Shown: positions 25,946 to 34,800, counted from the first letter of the stretch. The stretch: 64,000 nt of DNA from JALYGY01 sp963800975 (GCA_963800975.1 CAWDDB010000013.1:124001-188000); one strand, 5' to 3'. Made by a program: numbers and translations. The notes: generated by a model not told the origin, from the letters alone.

Positions 25946-27676
25946 GTGTTCGGCAAGGTCCTTATCGCCAACCGGGGAGAGATCTCCGTCCGCATCATCC
26001 GGGCTTTGCGTGAGTTGGGCGTCTCCAGCGTCGCCGTGTACTCGGACGCGGACAGGGAGGCCCTGCACGTCCGCCTGGCCGACGAGGCCTACCACGTCGG
26101 TCCTACGCCCGCGGCGGAGAGCTACCTGAACATCGACAAGCTCGTGCAGACGGCCAGGAGGAGTGGGGCCGATGCCGTGCACCCAGGCTACGGGTTCCTG
26201 GCGGAGAGCGCGGCCTTCGCGCGGGCCGTCACGGCGGCCGGCATGGCCTGGATCGGGCCCCACCCCGAGGCGATAGAGGCGATGGGCAGCAAGGTCGAGT
26301 CCAGGCGCATCATGGCGCGGGCGGGAGTCCCCATCACGCCCGGCACAGAAGGGCCGGTCGGGTCACCCGACTCGGTCTTCGAGTTCGCCGGCGTCCACGG
26401 ATACCCCGTTGCGGTCAAGGCGTCCGCCGGCGGCGGGGGAAAGGGCTTCGCTGTCGTCCAGGACAAGAGGGGGGCGCAGTCCGCCTTCGAGCGGGCGAGC
26501 AGGGAGGGCGAGGCGTACTTCGGCGACGGCTCCGTGTACCTGGAGAGGTACCTTCCCGCCCCGAGGCACGTGGAGATACAGGTCCTGCGGGACAAGCACG
26601 GAAACTCGGTCCACCTCGGAGAGCGGGACTGCTCCATCCAGCGCAGGCACCAGAAGCTGGTCGAGGAGTGCCCCAGCCCCGCGATAGACCCGGGGATGCG
26701 CGAGGAGATGGGGCAGGCGGCGGTTCAGGCCGCCGAGGCCGTCGGCTACGACAACGCCGGCACCGTCGAGTTCCTCGTCCAGGGGGACGAGTTCTTCTTC
26801 CTGGAGATGAACACGAGGGTTCAGGTCGAGCACCCCGTTACCGAGGAGGTGACGGGGATAGACATCGTGCAGACCGGCATCCGCATCGCGGCTGGTGAGC
26901 GCCTGACTTTCGCGCAGGAGGACGTCTCCTGGCGCGGACACGCCATCGAGGCGCGGGTGAACGCCGAGGACCCAGGCAGGGACTTCGCCCCGAGCCCCGG
27001 CTCCGTGACCCTCTACGCGGAGCCTGGCGGACCGGGCGTGAGGGTGGACTCTTCCCTGGACGGACCCGGCGTGGTGCCCGAGGCCTACGATCCCCTTTTC
27101 GCCAAGCTCATCGTGCGCGGAGCGGACCGCCAGGACGCGCTTCGGAGGCTCGGGCGGGCGCTCTCTGAGTTCAGGGTCGAGGGCATCTCCACGACGCTCC
27201 CGTTCCACAGGGCTTTGCTCGAGGACGAGGCGTTCGTCTCGGGCGATTACACCACCGGATTCGTGGCCGAGCGGCTCCCCGCGATGGGGATCGAGGCTTC
27301 GCACCCGCGCGACCCTGGCGAGGCGCCAGCGAAGGATAGCCGGGAGGTCGAGGTAGAGGTCAACGGCAAGCTCTTCCACGTCCGCCTGTTCGAGGAAGGG
27401 AAACCCGAACGTGGCGCGCCCACGCGGCGCAAGGGAAGCACCACGAGGCGGGCGATTATGGGGGGAGGGGCGATCCTGGCCCCCATGCAGGGGACCATCG
27501 TGAAGGTGCTCGTCCAGGAGGGGCAGGAGGTCGAGGCGGACGAGCCGGTCTGCGTCCTCGAGGCGATGAAGATGGAGAGCGAGATCCGGGCCCAGAGGCC
27601 GGGGAGGATCGGGGAGGTCACGGCGAAGGCCGGCCAGACGGTCCGCTCCGGCGAGCCGCTGATGGTGCTGGAATAG
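25946..27676 (+). CDS. pccA: Acyl-CoA carboxylase alpha subunit: biotin carboxylase fused to biotin carrier
   Basis: The 576-residue protein carries a biotin carboxylase domain over residues 1-445. KVLIANRGEISVRIIRA, the glycine-rich ATP loop KASAGGGGKGF, HVEIQVLRDKHGN, FLEMNTRVQVEHPVTE and HAIEARVNAEDP are all present. The biotinyl domain is at the C-terminus with the biotin lysine near 542 in LEAMKME. GTG 25946 begins two bases after the epsilon stop. With pccB it completes the carboxylase. Confidence 0.95.
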   Translation: MFGKVLIANRGEISVRIIRALRELGVSSVAVYSDADREALHVRLADEAYHVGPTPAAESYLNIDKLVQTARRSGADAVHPGYGFLAESAAFARAVTAAGMAWIGPHPEAIEAMGSKVESRRIMARAGVPITPGTEGPVGSPDSVFEFAGVHGYPVAVKASAGGGGKGFAVVQDKRGAQSAFERASREGEAYFGDGSVYLERYLPAPRHVEIQVLRDKHGNSVHLGERDCSIQRRHQKLVEECPSPAIDPGMREEMGQAAVQAAEAVGYDNAGTVEFLVQGDEFFFLEMNTRVQVEHPVTEEVTGIDIVQTGIRIAAGERLTFAQEDVSWRGHAIEARVNAEDPGRDFAPSPGSVTLYAEPGGPGVRVDSSLDGPGVVPEAYDPLFAKLIVRGADRQDALRRLGRALSEFRVEGISTTLPFHRALLEDEAFVSGDYTTGFVAERLPAMGIEASHPRDPGEAPAKDSREVEVEVNGKLFHVRLFEEGKPERGAPTRRKGSTTRRAIMGGGAILAPMQGTIVKVLVQEGQEVEADEPVCVLEAMKMESEIRAQRPGRIGEVTAKAGQTVRSGEPLMVLE

Positions 27677-27695
27677 GGCCAGCGACCCGAACCCT

Positions 27696-28796
27696 ATGGT
27701 CGAGTACGCGGGAGACTTCGAGTGGCGCGGGGAGGGCGAGGAGGCCGAGCTGGTGCTCTACGCCTCAGGCGACCGGGCCGCGGACAACGCACTGGAGCGT
27801 GCCCTCCCGGCCGCCCGGCTCCCCGGCGTCGAGAGCCCCGTCTACGCGGCCGCCTCGCCGGAGGGCTTCGGGTTGGTGGCAGCCTCGGCGTCGCACGCGG
27901 CGCCCGACCTCGTCTCCGTGCCGGAGCGTGGCCTGCTCCTCGCGGCGGACGTCATGGTTGAGGATCTCGGGATGCCGCCGGCGGAGCTTGCGAACCTCGT
28001 CTTGCGGGATCTTGCCGGGGCCGGCTCGTCGCTGCCCCCGCTCACCGAGGCTCGGGTACGCAGGATGTGCGACGAGGGAGCGCCCGCCGCCGCGGAAGAC
28101 GGGCTTATCGAGGAGGAAGATCTCCCGTTCCTCGATGAGGCCTCGGGCTACGCCGACGCCCTCGGGCGCCAGGCAATAACCGCCGGGACGAGAGGGCAAG
28201 AGGACGAAGTCCGGGCGAACGTGACGGTCGTGTCGGAGACCCTGGACGCCGACGGGGCCGAGACCCTGGGGCTTGAGGCTGGCATGCTAGCGCTGGTGGT
28301 TCGGATCGGGGCGGGGGACCTTGGAAGGGTCGGGCTGGGCGGGCATCGGGACCGGATCTCCGGCAGGATCCTGGCTGGGGCGGACTTCGGCGCCAGGGAG
28401 GTCCTGCCGGCGGCGCCCGCCGACTCGGAGGAGGCCGCCGACCTGCTGGTCGCCTCGGCCGCCGCGGCAAACTTCGCCGACGGCCGCGCCGCCCGGGCCC
28501 TGTACGTGATCCGCCGTTCTCTGGGCGACGCCGCGGGACGTCTTGGCCTGCGCGCGGCCTGGAGGATAGGCGGCCTGGAGACCCCGGAAGGGCTCCTCGC
28601 GCACCGGCGGGGTCTCGCGACGGTAGTGGAGGGACAGGTCCTGGTGTCGGGTGGCAGCGTCGCGGTCGGGACGGGTAACATGTTGGGGAGCGCGCCCCCT
28701 TTCGGCGCCCCGGAGGACGACGGAAGTCATCCGTGGGAGGAGGCAGGGATACTCGAGCGCTGGGCGGAGCTGTGGCCGACGGAAGGGGGGGCCTGA
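27696..28796 (+). CDS. Unknown protein, possibly a diverged RtcB-like paralogue
   Basis: The 366-residue acidic protein follows pccA by 19 bases. Parts of its C-terminal half recall the RNA ligase RtcB: ASAAAANFADGRAARAL resembles the AAxxYAxxNR helix, LLAHRRGLATV resembles the HRKGA active-site stretch, and VSGGSVAVGTGNML resembles PGSMGT. The metal-binding Cys and His residues of RtcB are not visible and the histidine motif is altered, so ligase activity is unlikely. The match is by eye and weak. Its place in the carboxylase operon suggests a linked role. Confidence 0.4.
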   Translation: MVEYAGDFEWRGEGEEAELVLYASGDRAADNALERALPAARLPGVESPVYAAASPEGFGLVAASASHAAPDLVSVPERGLLLAADVMVEDLGMPPAELANLVLRDLAGAGSSLPPLTEARVRRMCDEGAPAAAEDGLIEEEDLPFLDEASGYADALGRQAITAGTRGQEDEVRANVTVVSETLDADGAETLGLEAGMLALVVRIGAGDLGRVGLGGHRDRISGRILAGADFGAREVLPAAPADSEEAADLLVASAAAANFADGRAARALYVIRRSLGDAAGRLGLRAAWRIGGLETPEGLLAHRRGLATVVEGQVLVSGGSVAVGTGNMLGSAPPFGAPEDDGSHPWEEAGILERWAELWPTEGGA

Positions 28797-28800
28797 GTAC

Positions 28801-29052
28801 GTGGACTTGCTGATGGTACGCGACGAGGCGACGGGGCGCTTCCTCTACACCGAGCGGCTCGAGCGCAGATCCGGGGAGACTTCCTGGGAGTACATCCGCC
28901 GCAGCGTCCGCCGCGAGGCCCAGGTGCGCGAACGGTTCAAGGGCGACACCCTGCAGGTCATAGTTGGCTACGGGGCCGAGTCGGTGGAAGAGTTCCTCGA
29001 ATCTTACCCCGAGTACGGCGGCCCCTCGCGGGGGGCGGGCGGCGAAGCCTGA
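28801..29052 (+). CDS. Hypothetical protein (83 aa)
   Basis: A small charged protein begins at GTG 28801, four bases after the preceding stop. It has LMVRDEATGRFLYTERLERR, then VRREAQVRERFKGDTLQVIVGY and a tail EEFLESYPEYGG. No membrane segment or known motif is seen. The tight spacing suggests it is part of the carboxylase operon. Confidence 0.6.
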   Translation: MDLLMVRDEATGRFLYTERLERRSGETSWEYIRRSVRREAQVRERFKGDTLQVIVGYGAESVEEFLESYPEYGGPSRGAGGEA

Positions 29053-29164
29053 TAGCCGCTCAAGTAGGCTACATAGACCGTAACGTTTTCCGCGCGAGGT
29101 GCCCCGGACTTCGGGGCGGGAGTATCGCGCGTGGTTCAGCGAGCCGGAAGGGAGAGGTGGGGCA

Positions 29165-29428
29165 TTGAGCAGCGAAGTACTGGACAAGCTAGTCGAGCTG
29201 ATGACGGCGGCCTTCGGGCTGGTGGCGGCCCTGGCGTGGAACACGGCCATCCAGGCGCTGTTCGCCCTGGTGTTTCCCGAGGCGGGGGACCTGATCGCGA
29301 AGTTCCTCTACGCCATCACCGTCACGATCATCGTGGTCTTCGTCACCATCCGCCTCGGCCGGCTAGCCGAGCAGGCCAAGCAGCGTGAGGGAGAGGTCTT
29401 GGGCCGCGGGCGAGATCAACAAACGTAG
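29165..29428 (+). CDS. DUF5654-like small membrane protein
   Basis: The 87-residue product has two membrane segments (MTAAFGLVAALAWNTAIQALF and FLYAITVTIIVVFVTIRL) around an acidic loop, then a basic tail. This matches small DUF5654-type proteins of unknown function. TTG 29165 is chosen because GGGAGAGGTGG precedes it; a GTG at 29099 would add a charged stretch without family character. Its stop codon is inside a shared terminator stem. Confidence 0.65.
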   Translation: MSSEVLDKLVELMTAAFGLVAALAWNTAIQALFALVFPEAGDLIAKFLYAITVTIIVVFVTIRLGRLAEQAKQREGEVLGRGRDQQT

Positions 29429-29453
29429 AGACGACCCGACGGGTCGTCTCTAC
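29425..29453. terminator. Bidirectional terminator holding both stop codons
   Basis: GTAGAGACGACCC (29425-29437) pairs perfectly with GGGTCGTCTCTAC (29441-29453) across three bases. The TAG of the plus-strand gene (29426-29428) and the TAG of the minus-strand gene (29450-29452) are mirror positions within the two arms. Confidence 0.75.
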
Positions 29454-29950
29454 TTGAAATCCTCCGGGGAGACGCGGTTCATCCAGTCTTTGAACTTGTC
29501 CACGACCTCCTCCTCCGGGGCATCTTCCATCGCCTCCTCGAAGACGACGGCCGCCTCCTCGATCACGTCGTCGGCGGCGAAGATCTCCGCGCCGGAGCGC
29601 ACCGCGAGGGCTATGGCGTCCGAAGGGCGGGAGTCGATGTCGATGGTACGCCCGCCTATCTCCACGCTGATGACGGCGAAGAAAGTCTGGTCCTTCAGCT
29701 CCGTCACCGTGATCTTCTCCATCGACCCGCCCAGCTCGGCGACGAGGTTCACGGCGAGGTCGTGGGTCAGGGGCCGGCTGAACTCCTGGTTCTGCAGCTT
29801 CATCAAGATCGAACGGGCCTCGGGCTGGCCGATCCAGATCGGCAGGTAGCGGTTCTCGTCCTCGACCTTGAGGATGACGATGGGGCTCGAGGAAAAGAGA
29901 TCCAGGTTGATCCCGTAGATGGACATCTTGGTGAAGCCGTCGGCGCTCAC
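29450..29950 (-). CDS. Bifunctional nuclease family protein (DUF151)
   Basis: The 166-residue product is a BFN/DUF151 protein: LPIWIGQPEARSILMKLQ near residue 36, SRPLTHDLAVNLVAELGG, and IDSRPSDAIALAVRSGAEIF are its three conserved blocks. An acidic tail (EEAMEDAPEEEVVDKFKDWM) follows, as usual. The best characterised members are nucleases in plants and mycobacteria; the bacterial role is unsure. GTG 29950 has AGAGGAG upstream. Confidence 0.88.
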   Translation of the reverse strand: MSADGFTKMSIYGINLDLFSSSPIVILKVEDENRYLPIWIGQPEARSILMKLQNQEFSRPLTHDLAVNLVAELGGSMEKITVTELKDQTFFAVISVEIGGRTIDIDSRPSDAIALAVRSGAEIFAADDVIEEAAVVFEEAMEDAPEEEVVDKFKDWMNRVSPEDFK

Positions 29951-30089
29951 TAGATATTTGCTCCTCTCACAACGCTCGAGCGTAGTGACCTACTCGGTCC
30001 GGCCCGATTGTACTTCCCGCCTCGCCCGTCTTCAATCGGGTTGTCAGGACCCGGCCCTTGTTGTAAATTATTCCGGCGGCACCCCTTTC

Positions 30090-30341
<252 letters not shown>

Positions 30342-30342
<1 letters not shown>

Positions 30343-30403
30343 TCTCTCCCCTCCTGATCCCCCCTTCGGGGGATGCCGCTACCCCCGTCCTCCCGTTACA
30401 AAT
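30342..30403 (+). promoter_or_regulatory. LAL-type promoter module, copy 1
   Basis: ATCTCTCCCC at 30342 is followed by the dyad ATCCCCC (30357-30363), CTTC, GGGGGAT (30368-30374), then GCCGCTACCC and a -10-like TACAAA at 30397-30402. The dyad ends exactly 23 bases before the -10 and 75 bases before the ATG at 30450. GGGGAT is the core of MalT-type boxes. Copies 2 and 3 have the same geometry. Confidence 0.65.
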
Positions 30404-30449
30404 GCGAGTGGCGAAAGAAGACGGGCACAGGCCCGAAGGGAGCACGACC

Positions 30450-30668
30450 ATGCAGGATAGAACCGCCACCAACTACCCCGTCGACGAGGAGGCCATCCGC
30501 GACCTCCTCCGCCGGAAGCTCCTCGACGACATAGGCAGGGGCGACGGCGGGTCCCTCGGCTCCCGATTCACCGGAGACGGCGAACCTGGCAGACGGGCAC
30601 CACGCAAGCGGGAACGGCTCACTGCCCCTTACGGTCAATCCCTCGATCGAAACATACGTCCCATTTGA
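30450..30668 (+). pseudogene. Truncated DUF4440/SgcJ-like protein (72 aa)
   Basis: The first 45 residues (VDEEAIRDLLRRKLLDDI and GRGDGGSLGSRFTGDGE) resemble the start of SnoaL-fold DUF4440/SgcJ proteins, which are usually about 130 residues. After GDGE the frame turns into a basic, low-complexity stretch and stops, so the gene is probably frameshifted or cut. The ATG at 30450 has GAAGGGAG upstream, and promoter module copy 1 lies 75 bases before it. Region 30669-30789 has no gene. Confidence 0.45.
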
Positions 30669-30789
30669 CTGCGACGCACCAGGAGCGCGACGGTCCGTCG
30701 CGTGAGCAGGAAGAAGTAGACGATGAATCGAGGTTCCGTTGACACGTGTGCATCTTCCAGTGCGGTCGCGCTAGGAAAGGAGTTTACGA

Positions 30790-31329
30790 ATGATCGGTGT
30801 GTTGATACTGGCCGGCGAGATCTCCTTCTGGGCCTTCGTACTCGGCGGGTTGATCTCGCGCTACCTGCTGCGCAGGCCGCGGTTGGGGGTGGCCCTGCTG
30901 CTGATGACGCCTGTGGTGGATCTTGCTCTCGTCGCCGCCACGGTGATCGACCTGCGCGCCGGGGCCACGGCCAGCCTCTTCCACGGCCTCGCTGCCGTCT
31001 ACGTCGGCGTGTCGATAGCCTTCGGCCACAGGATGATCTGCTGGGCCGACGAGCGGTTCGCCCACCGGTTCGCCGGGGGGCCGCCGCCCGCGCGGCCGCC
31101 CAGGCACGGACCGGAGCGCGCCCGCCGCGAGCGGGAGGGATGGTACCGGCACCTCCTTGCGTGGGCGATCGGCAGCGCCTTGCTGCTAGGCATGGGCCTC
31201 CTCGTCGGGGACCCGTCCAGGACCGAGTCGCTCTCGGCCAGGGCGGCCCTGTGGACCTTGATCCTCGCCATCGACTTCCTGTGGAGCTTCAGCTACACGC
31301 TCTGGCCCGGCGAGGCGAAGACGTCGTGA
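30790..31329 (+). CDS. Hypothetical membrane protein
   Basis: The 179-residue product has about five membrane segments: GVLILAGEISFWAFVLGGLI, LGVALLLMTPVVDLALVAATV, FHGLAAVYVGVSIAF, HLLAWAIGSALLLGMGLLV and LWTLILAIDFLWSFSYTLW. A basic Pro/Arg loop (PPPARPPRHGPERARRERE) separates the third and fourth. AAAGGAG precedes the ATG. No family is recognised. Confidence 0.75.
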   Translation: MIGVLILAGEISFWAFVLGGLISRYLLRRPRLGVALLLMTPVVDLALVAATVIDLRAGATASLFHGLAAVYVGVSIAFGHRMICWADERFAHRFAGGPPPARPPRHGPERARREREGWYRHLLAWAIGSALLLGMGLLVGDPSRTESLSARAALWTLILAIDFLWSFSYTLWPGEAKTS

Positions 31330-31385
31330 GACCGCCTGGATAGTCGAGCGTGGAATGTCACCCGAACGAGGAAAGGGATCGACCG

Positions 31386-32084
31386 ATGGTGGGCTACTTG
31401 AACCCGAAGGACCAGGCGGACGCGGACTTCTCCCGCGCCCGCAGAAAGGCGCTGCTTCGACGGGTGACTGCCCGCTTGCGAAGAGACGTCGCCACGGAAA
31501 AGCTTCTGTGTTTCGAGGAGATCAGGACGTACTATGGGGCTGTGGGGCGCGCTCATCGAGGCCCGACCGCGGTGCCGGTCGGGCGGATAGTCGGCAGCGT
31601 CGGTAGATGTCCGGAGTTCGATCGAAGCTTCATGCCCGCCAATGCCAGCTCAGAAGAAAGGTGGAAGCGGATAGACAAAGCCTTCCACCGGCGCGAGGAA
31701 CTACCCGCCGTGAGCCTGTACAGGCTCGGAGGCTCATACTTCGTGCTGGACGGACACCACCGCGTCTCGGTGGCCCACTACCACGGTGTCGAGTGGATCG
31801 ACGCCGTGGTGACGGAGTTCCGTGTTCCGCTTCGGGAAAGGGAAGAACCGCTCACGACGCCGAGAGGCGAGAGGAGGTGCCATGAATCGGGGCAAGAAGC
31901 GGACGGTGTACGCGCCGCCGGCAGGGGAAGGCGCGACGCCTCCTGCCATCATCAGCGTCGAACTGGACGAAGACGAGGACGTCGAATGGACCTGGACGCA
32001 CACGTCGGACAGCGAGAGCGTCGTCACCGGCTACACCATCACGAAGCATGCCAGGAAACGGGCAGGCTAAACCATCGAGAATGA
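31386..32084 (+). CDS. ParB-like nuclease-domain protein, C-terminus probably frameshifted
   Basis: Residues 1-150 have a ParB-like pattern: TAVPVGRIVGSVGRCPEF, AFHRREELPAVSLYRLGGSYF and VLDGHHRVSVAHYHGVEWIDA. A natural end would be expected soon after AVVTEFRVP. Instead the frame runs on for 80 more residues of Arg/His-rich sequence. That stretch covers the following small gene by 200 bases, which suggests a lost stop or a frameshift near 31840. ATG 31386 has GAGGAAAGGG upstream. The role of such ParB-like proteins outside partition is unknown. Confidence 0.65.
   Translation: MVGYLNPKDQADADFSRARRKALLRRVTARLRRDVATEKLLCFEEIRTYYGAVGRAHRGPTAVPVGRIVGSVGRCPEFDRSFMPANASSEERWKRIDKAFHRREELPAVSLYRLGGSYFVLDGHHRVSVAHYHGVEWIDAVVTEFRVPLREREEPLTTPRGERRCHESGQEADGVRAAGRGRRDASCHHQRRTGRRRGRRMDLDAHVGQRERRHRLHHHEACQETGRLNHRE
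31882..32070 (+). CDS. Small hypothetical protein (62 aa)
   Basis: ATG 31882 has a strong GAGGAGGT site. The product opens MNRGKKRTVYAPPAGEG, has an acidic VELDEDEDVEWTWTHTSD and ends TITKHARKRAG. It overlaps the out-of-frame tail of the preceding gene. The better ribosome site and balanced composition favour this frame. No family recognised. Confidence 0.55.
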   Translation: MNRGKKRTVYAPPAGEGATPPAIISVELDEDEDVEWTWTHTSDSESVVTGYTITKHARKRAG

Positions 32085-32123
32085 ATTCGCTCGGTCCCGC
32101 CAGATGACAAGGAGGAGTTTCGG

Positions 32124-32903
32124 ATGGCTACGTACGTGCTGGTGGGCGGCGCCTGGATGGGGGGCTGGTGCTGGAAGCCCATCGCCCGAACGCTTCGCAA
32201 CGAAGGCCACGACGCCTACCCCGCCACCCTCACCGGCCTCGGCGAACGCGCCCACCTCGCCTCCCCAAAGGTGGACCTCGAGACCCACATCACCGACGTG
32301 GTGAACCTCATGGAATATGAGGACCTGCGCGAGGTGGTGCTCGTGGGGCACAGCTACGCGGGGATCGTGGTAACGGCGGTGGCGGATCGGGTTCCCGAGC
32401 GCGTCTCCCGGCTGGTGTACCTGGACACCGCGCCGTTGCCGGACGGCACAGCCCTTATCGAAACGGTCCCGCCCGAAACGAAACGCTACATAGAGAGTCA
32501 GGTGGAGGAGCTGGGTGACGGCTGGAGGTGGCCCATGCCGCCCGAAGAAGAGCTTGCCGTCTTCGGCAGCCTCGAAGGGGTAGACGAAGATCACCTGAGG
32601 CTGCTGCGCTCCCGGGCCGCCCCGCAACCGTTCGGAACCTACACCCAACCGCTCAGGCTGGAGAATCCCGCCCGCGAAGCGTTGCCCAAGCTGGGCATCC
32701 TGTGCAGCTTTTCGCTGCAACAGGTGCGGGAGATGATCGCCGGCGGCGTCCCCCTGTTCCACGAACTTACCGGCCCGGGTTGGGGATTCGTCGAGCTGCC
32801 TACCGGGCACTGGCCGATGTTCTCCAGGCCAGAGGATCTCGCCGAGCTGCTCCTCGACCTCCCGCCGGGAACGCCCGCCCGAGAGGACGGCACGGATGAG
32901 TAG
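32124..32903 (+). CDS. Alpha/beta hydrolase, EstC-like esterase
   Basis: The 259-residue enzyme has YVLVGGAWMGGWCWKPIA at the oxyanion region, the nucleophile Ser77 in LVGHSYAGIV, and a late histidine in TGHWPMF near residue 233. This matches the small secondary-metabolite esterase group. AAGGAGGAG precedes the ATG. Its last eight bases overlap the peptidase start. Substrate unknown. Confidence 0.88.
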   Translation: MATYVLVGGAWMGGWCWKPIARTLRNEGHDAYPATLTGLGERAHLASPKVDLETHITDVVNLMEYEDLREVVLVGHSYAGIVVTAVADRVPERVSRLVYLDTAPLPDGTALIETVPPETKRYIESQVEELGDGWRWPMPPEEELAVFGSLEGVDEDHLRLLRSRAAPQPFGTYTQPLRLENPAREALPKLGILCSFSLQQVREMIAGGVPLFHELTGPGWGFVELPTGHWPMFSRPEDLAELLLDLPPGTPAREDGTDE

Positions 32904-34800
32904 TAGCGGCGGCCAATGGAAGTCGCGCCGGCGATGGCTCGGGGTCGTGGCCGCGCTTGTGCTGAGCATTCTCGCGGCGGGTGTGATCATGACACTGCAG
33001 CCCCTCGATCCCTTGCCCGCGAGCGCTTCGACGAACGAGTTCTCGGCCGAGCGGGCCTTCGCCCACGTCGATCGGATCGCCCGGCGGCCGCATCCGGTGG
33101 GTTCGGAGGCGAACAGCGAGGTCCGCCGGTACTTGATCCGGCAGCTGGAGGACCTCGGGCTACAGCCCAACGTCCAGGCGACCACGGCCGTCCAGAAACA
33201 CCCGGACGGGACCGCTTCGCTGGCACGCGTTCACAACATCCACGCCCGGATCGAGGGAACGGAGCCCACCGGGCATGTCGTCCTCGTCGCCCACCACGAC
33301 TCGGCACCCAACAGTCCCGGGGCCTCCGACGACGGGGCCGGGGTGGCCGCCATCCTCGAGATCACCCGAGCGCTCACCTCGGGTACTCCGCCGCGCAACG
33401 ACGTCGACGTCTTGCTCACCGACGCCGAGGAGCCGGGCCTGCTCGGCGCGCAGGCGTTCGTGAACGCTGGCCGGCTCGATCCTCGGCGCAGCGTCGTGCT
33501 CAACCTCGAGGCTCGCGGCACGTCCGGGCCAGCGATCATGTTCGAAACCAACTCGGACAACGCGAACGTCGTTCCGGCCCTCGCGAGCGCGCGGCGCCCG
33601 ATCGGAGGGTCGGAGACGGCCGCGATCTACGGGCTGCTGCCGAACAACACCGACTTCACTTCCTTCCGCGAGGCCGGCTTCGCCGGATTGAACTTCGCCT
33701 TCGTGGACGGCTCGGCCCACTACCACACGCCGGGGGACTCGCCGTCCAATCTTGACCCCTCGAGCCTGCAGCACATGGGCTCTGCCGTGCTCGGTTCTGC
33801 CCGCTACCTTGCAGAGCAAGACCTGGGCGCACGGCGAGGCGGAGAGCTCACGTACTCCAGCGTGCTGGGACAGCTCGTCTACTACCCGCAGGGTCTGACT
33901 ATCCCGCTGTCCGTTCTCGCGGCCGTGGCGTTCGCGGCAACCGTGCTGTATGCGCGGAGACTGGACGGTGTGCGGGTACGCGGGGTCGCGTGGGCTGCGG
34001 CTGCCTTCATCGCGCCTCTGTTGGCGACGGCGGCGCTCGGGATCGGGGCCTGGCAGGCGCTGATGCTGCTCCGCCCCGGCTACAGCTCGTTCCTCTTCGG
34101 CGACCCCTATCGCCCCGGGTGGTACGCGGCCGGCCTGCTCACGCTGGCGGCCGCGGCGACCGTTGCCTGGTACCTCCTCCTGCGCCGGCGCCGCGAACCG
34201 GAGGAAGCTGCCCTGGCGGTCTGGGCCTGGATGGTCGTGCTCGCCATTCTCACCACCGTGTTCGTGCCGGGGGCGGCCTACATGTTCACCTGGACCGTGC
34301 TCGTGGGCTGCGGCGCCCTGGCGGCCGCGATACGCTGGGGTGGGGCAGATCCGACGTGGCGGTGGTTCGCCTGCTGCGCGGCCGCCGCGCCGGCCATCGT
34401 GGTGTTCTTGCCGCTGGTCGACTTCTCGACCGGCCTGCCGTCCGCCGCCTTTCCCATGATCGTCGCGGTTCTGGTCCTGGGCGTTGCCCTGCCGGTGTTG
34501 GATCTCCTGGCGCCACGTCGCGCCTGGCTCGTGCCGCTGGCGCTGTCGGTGGTGGGGCTCGGCCTGTTCGCCGCCGGGGTACGCATCGACACCTTCGACG
34601 TGCAGCACCCCCGCCAGACCAGCCTCGTCTACGCCCTCGACGCCGACCAGGAACGGGCCTGGTGGTTCAGCGCCGACCCCAACCCGACGTCCTGGACCGA
34701 CCGCTACGTCGACCCGGAACGCCGCGACTTCGCCGACGAGTTCCCCGCCAACGGCATCTTCTCTTTCCCCCCCGCTACCACGCTGGACCGGCTTCCGTAG
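32896..34800 (+). CDS. M28 family zinc peptidase with C-terminal membrane domain, interrupted by a frameshift
   Basis: The N-terminus has one membrane segment, then an extracytoplasmic M28 domain with zinc ligands in VLVAHHDS, GASDDGAGVAA, LTDAEEPGLLG, LNLEARG and SAHYHTPGDSP. Seven or eight membrane segments follow from about residue 320 to 560. The frame stops at 34800 after FPPATTLDRLP. A C7 run at 34767-34773 is the likely slip point: with one more C the frame continues to 35210 and gives about 771 residues, the usual length. It overlaps the esterase by eight bases. Confidence 0.85.
   Translation: MSSSGGQWKSRRRWLGVVAALVLSILAAGVIMTLQPLDPLPASASTNEFSAERAFAHVDRIARRPHPVGSEANSEVRRYLIRQLEDLGLQPNVQATTAVQKHPDGTASLARVHNIHARIEGTEPTGHVVLVAHHDSAPNSPGASDDGAGVAAILEITRALTSGTPPRNDVDVLLTDAEEPGLLGAQAFVNAGRLDPRRSVVLNLEARGTSGPAIMFETNSDNANVVPALASARRPIGGSETAAIYGLLPNNTDFTSFREAGFAGLNFAFVDGSAHYHTPGDSPSNLDPSSLQHMGSAVLGSARYLAEQDLGARRGGELTYSSVLGQLVYYPQGLTIPLSVLAAVAFAATVLYARRLDGVRVRGVAWAAAAFIAPLLATAALGIGAWQALMLLRPGYSSFLFGDPYRPGWYAAGLLTLAAAATVAWYLLLRRRREPEEAALAVWAWMVVLAILTTVFVPGAAYMFTWTVLVGCGALAAAIRWGGADPTWRWFACCAAAAPAIVVFLPLVDFSTGLPSAAFPMIVAVLVLGVALPVLDLLAPRRAWLVPLALSVVGLGLFAAGVRIDTFDVQHPRQTSLVYALDADQERAWWFSADPNPTSWTDRYVDPERRDFADEFPANGIFSFPPATTLDRLP

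Noticed and set aside
30357..30374. The ATCCCC/GGGGAT dyads as rho-independent terminators
   Set aside because: No T-run follows, and all three copies keep the same distance to a -10-like box and a start codon, which fits promoters better.
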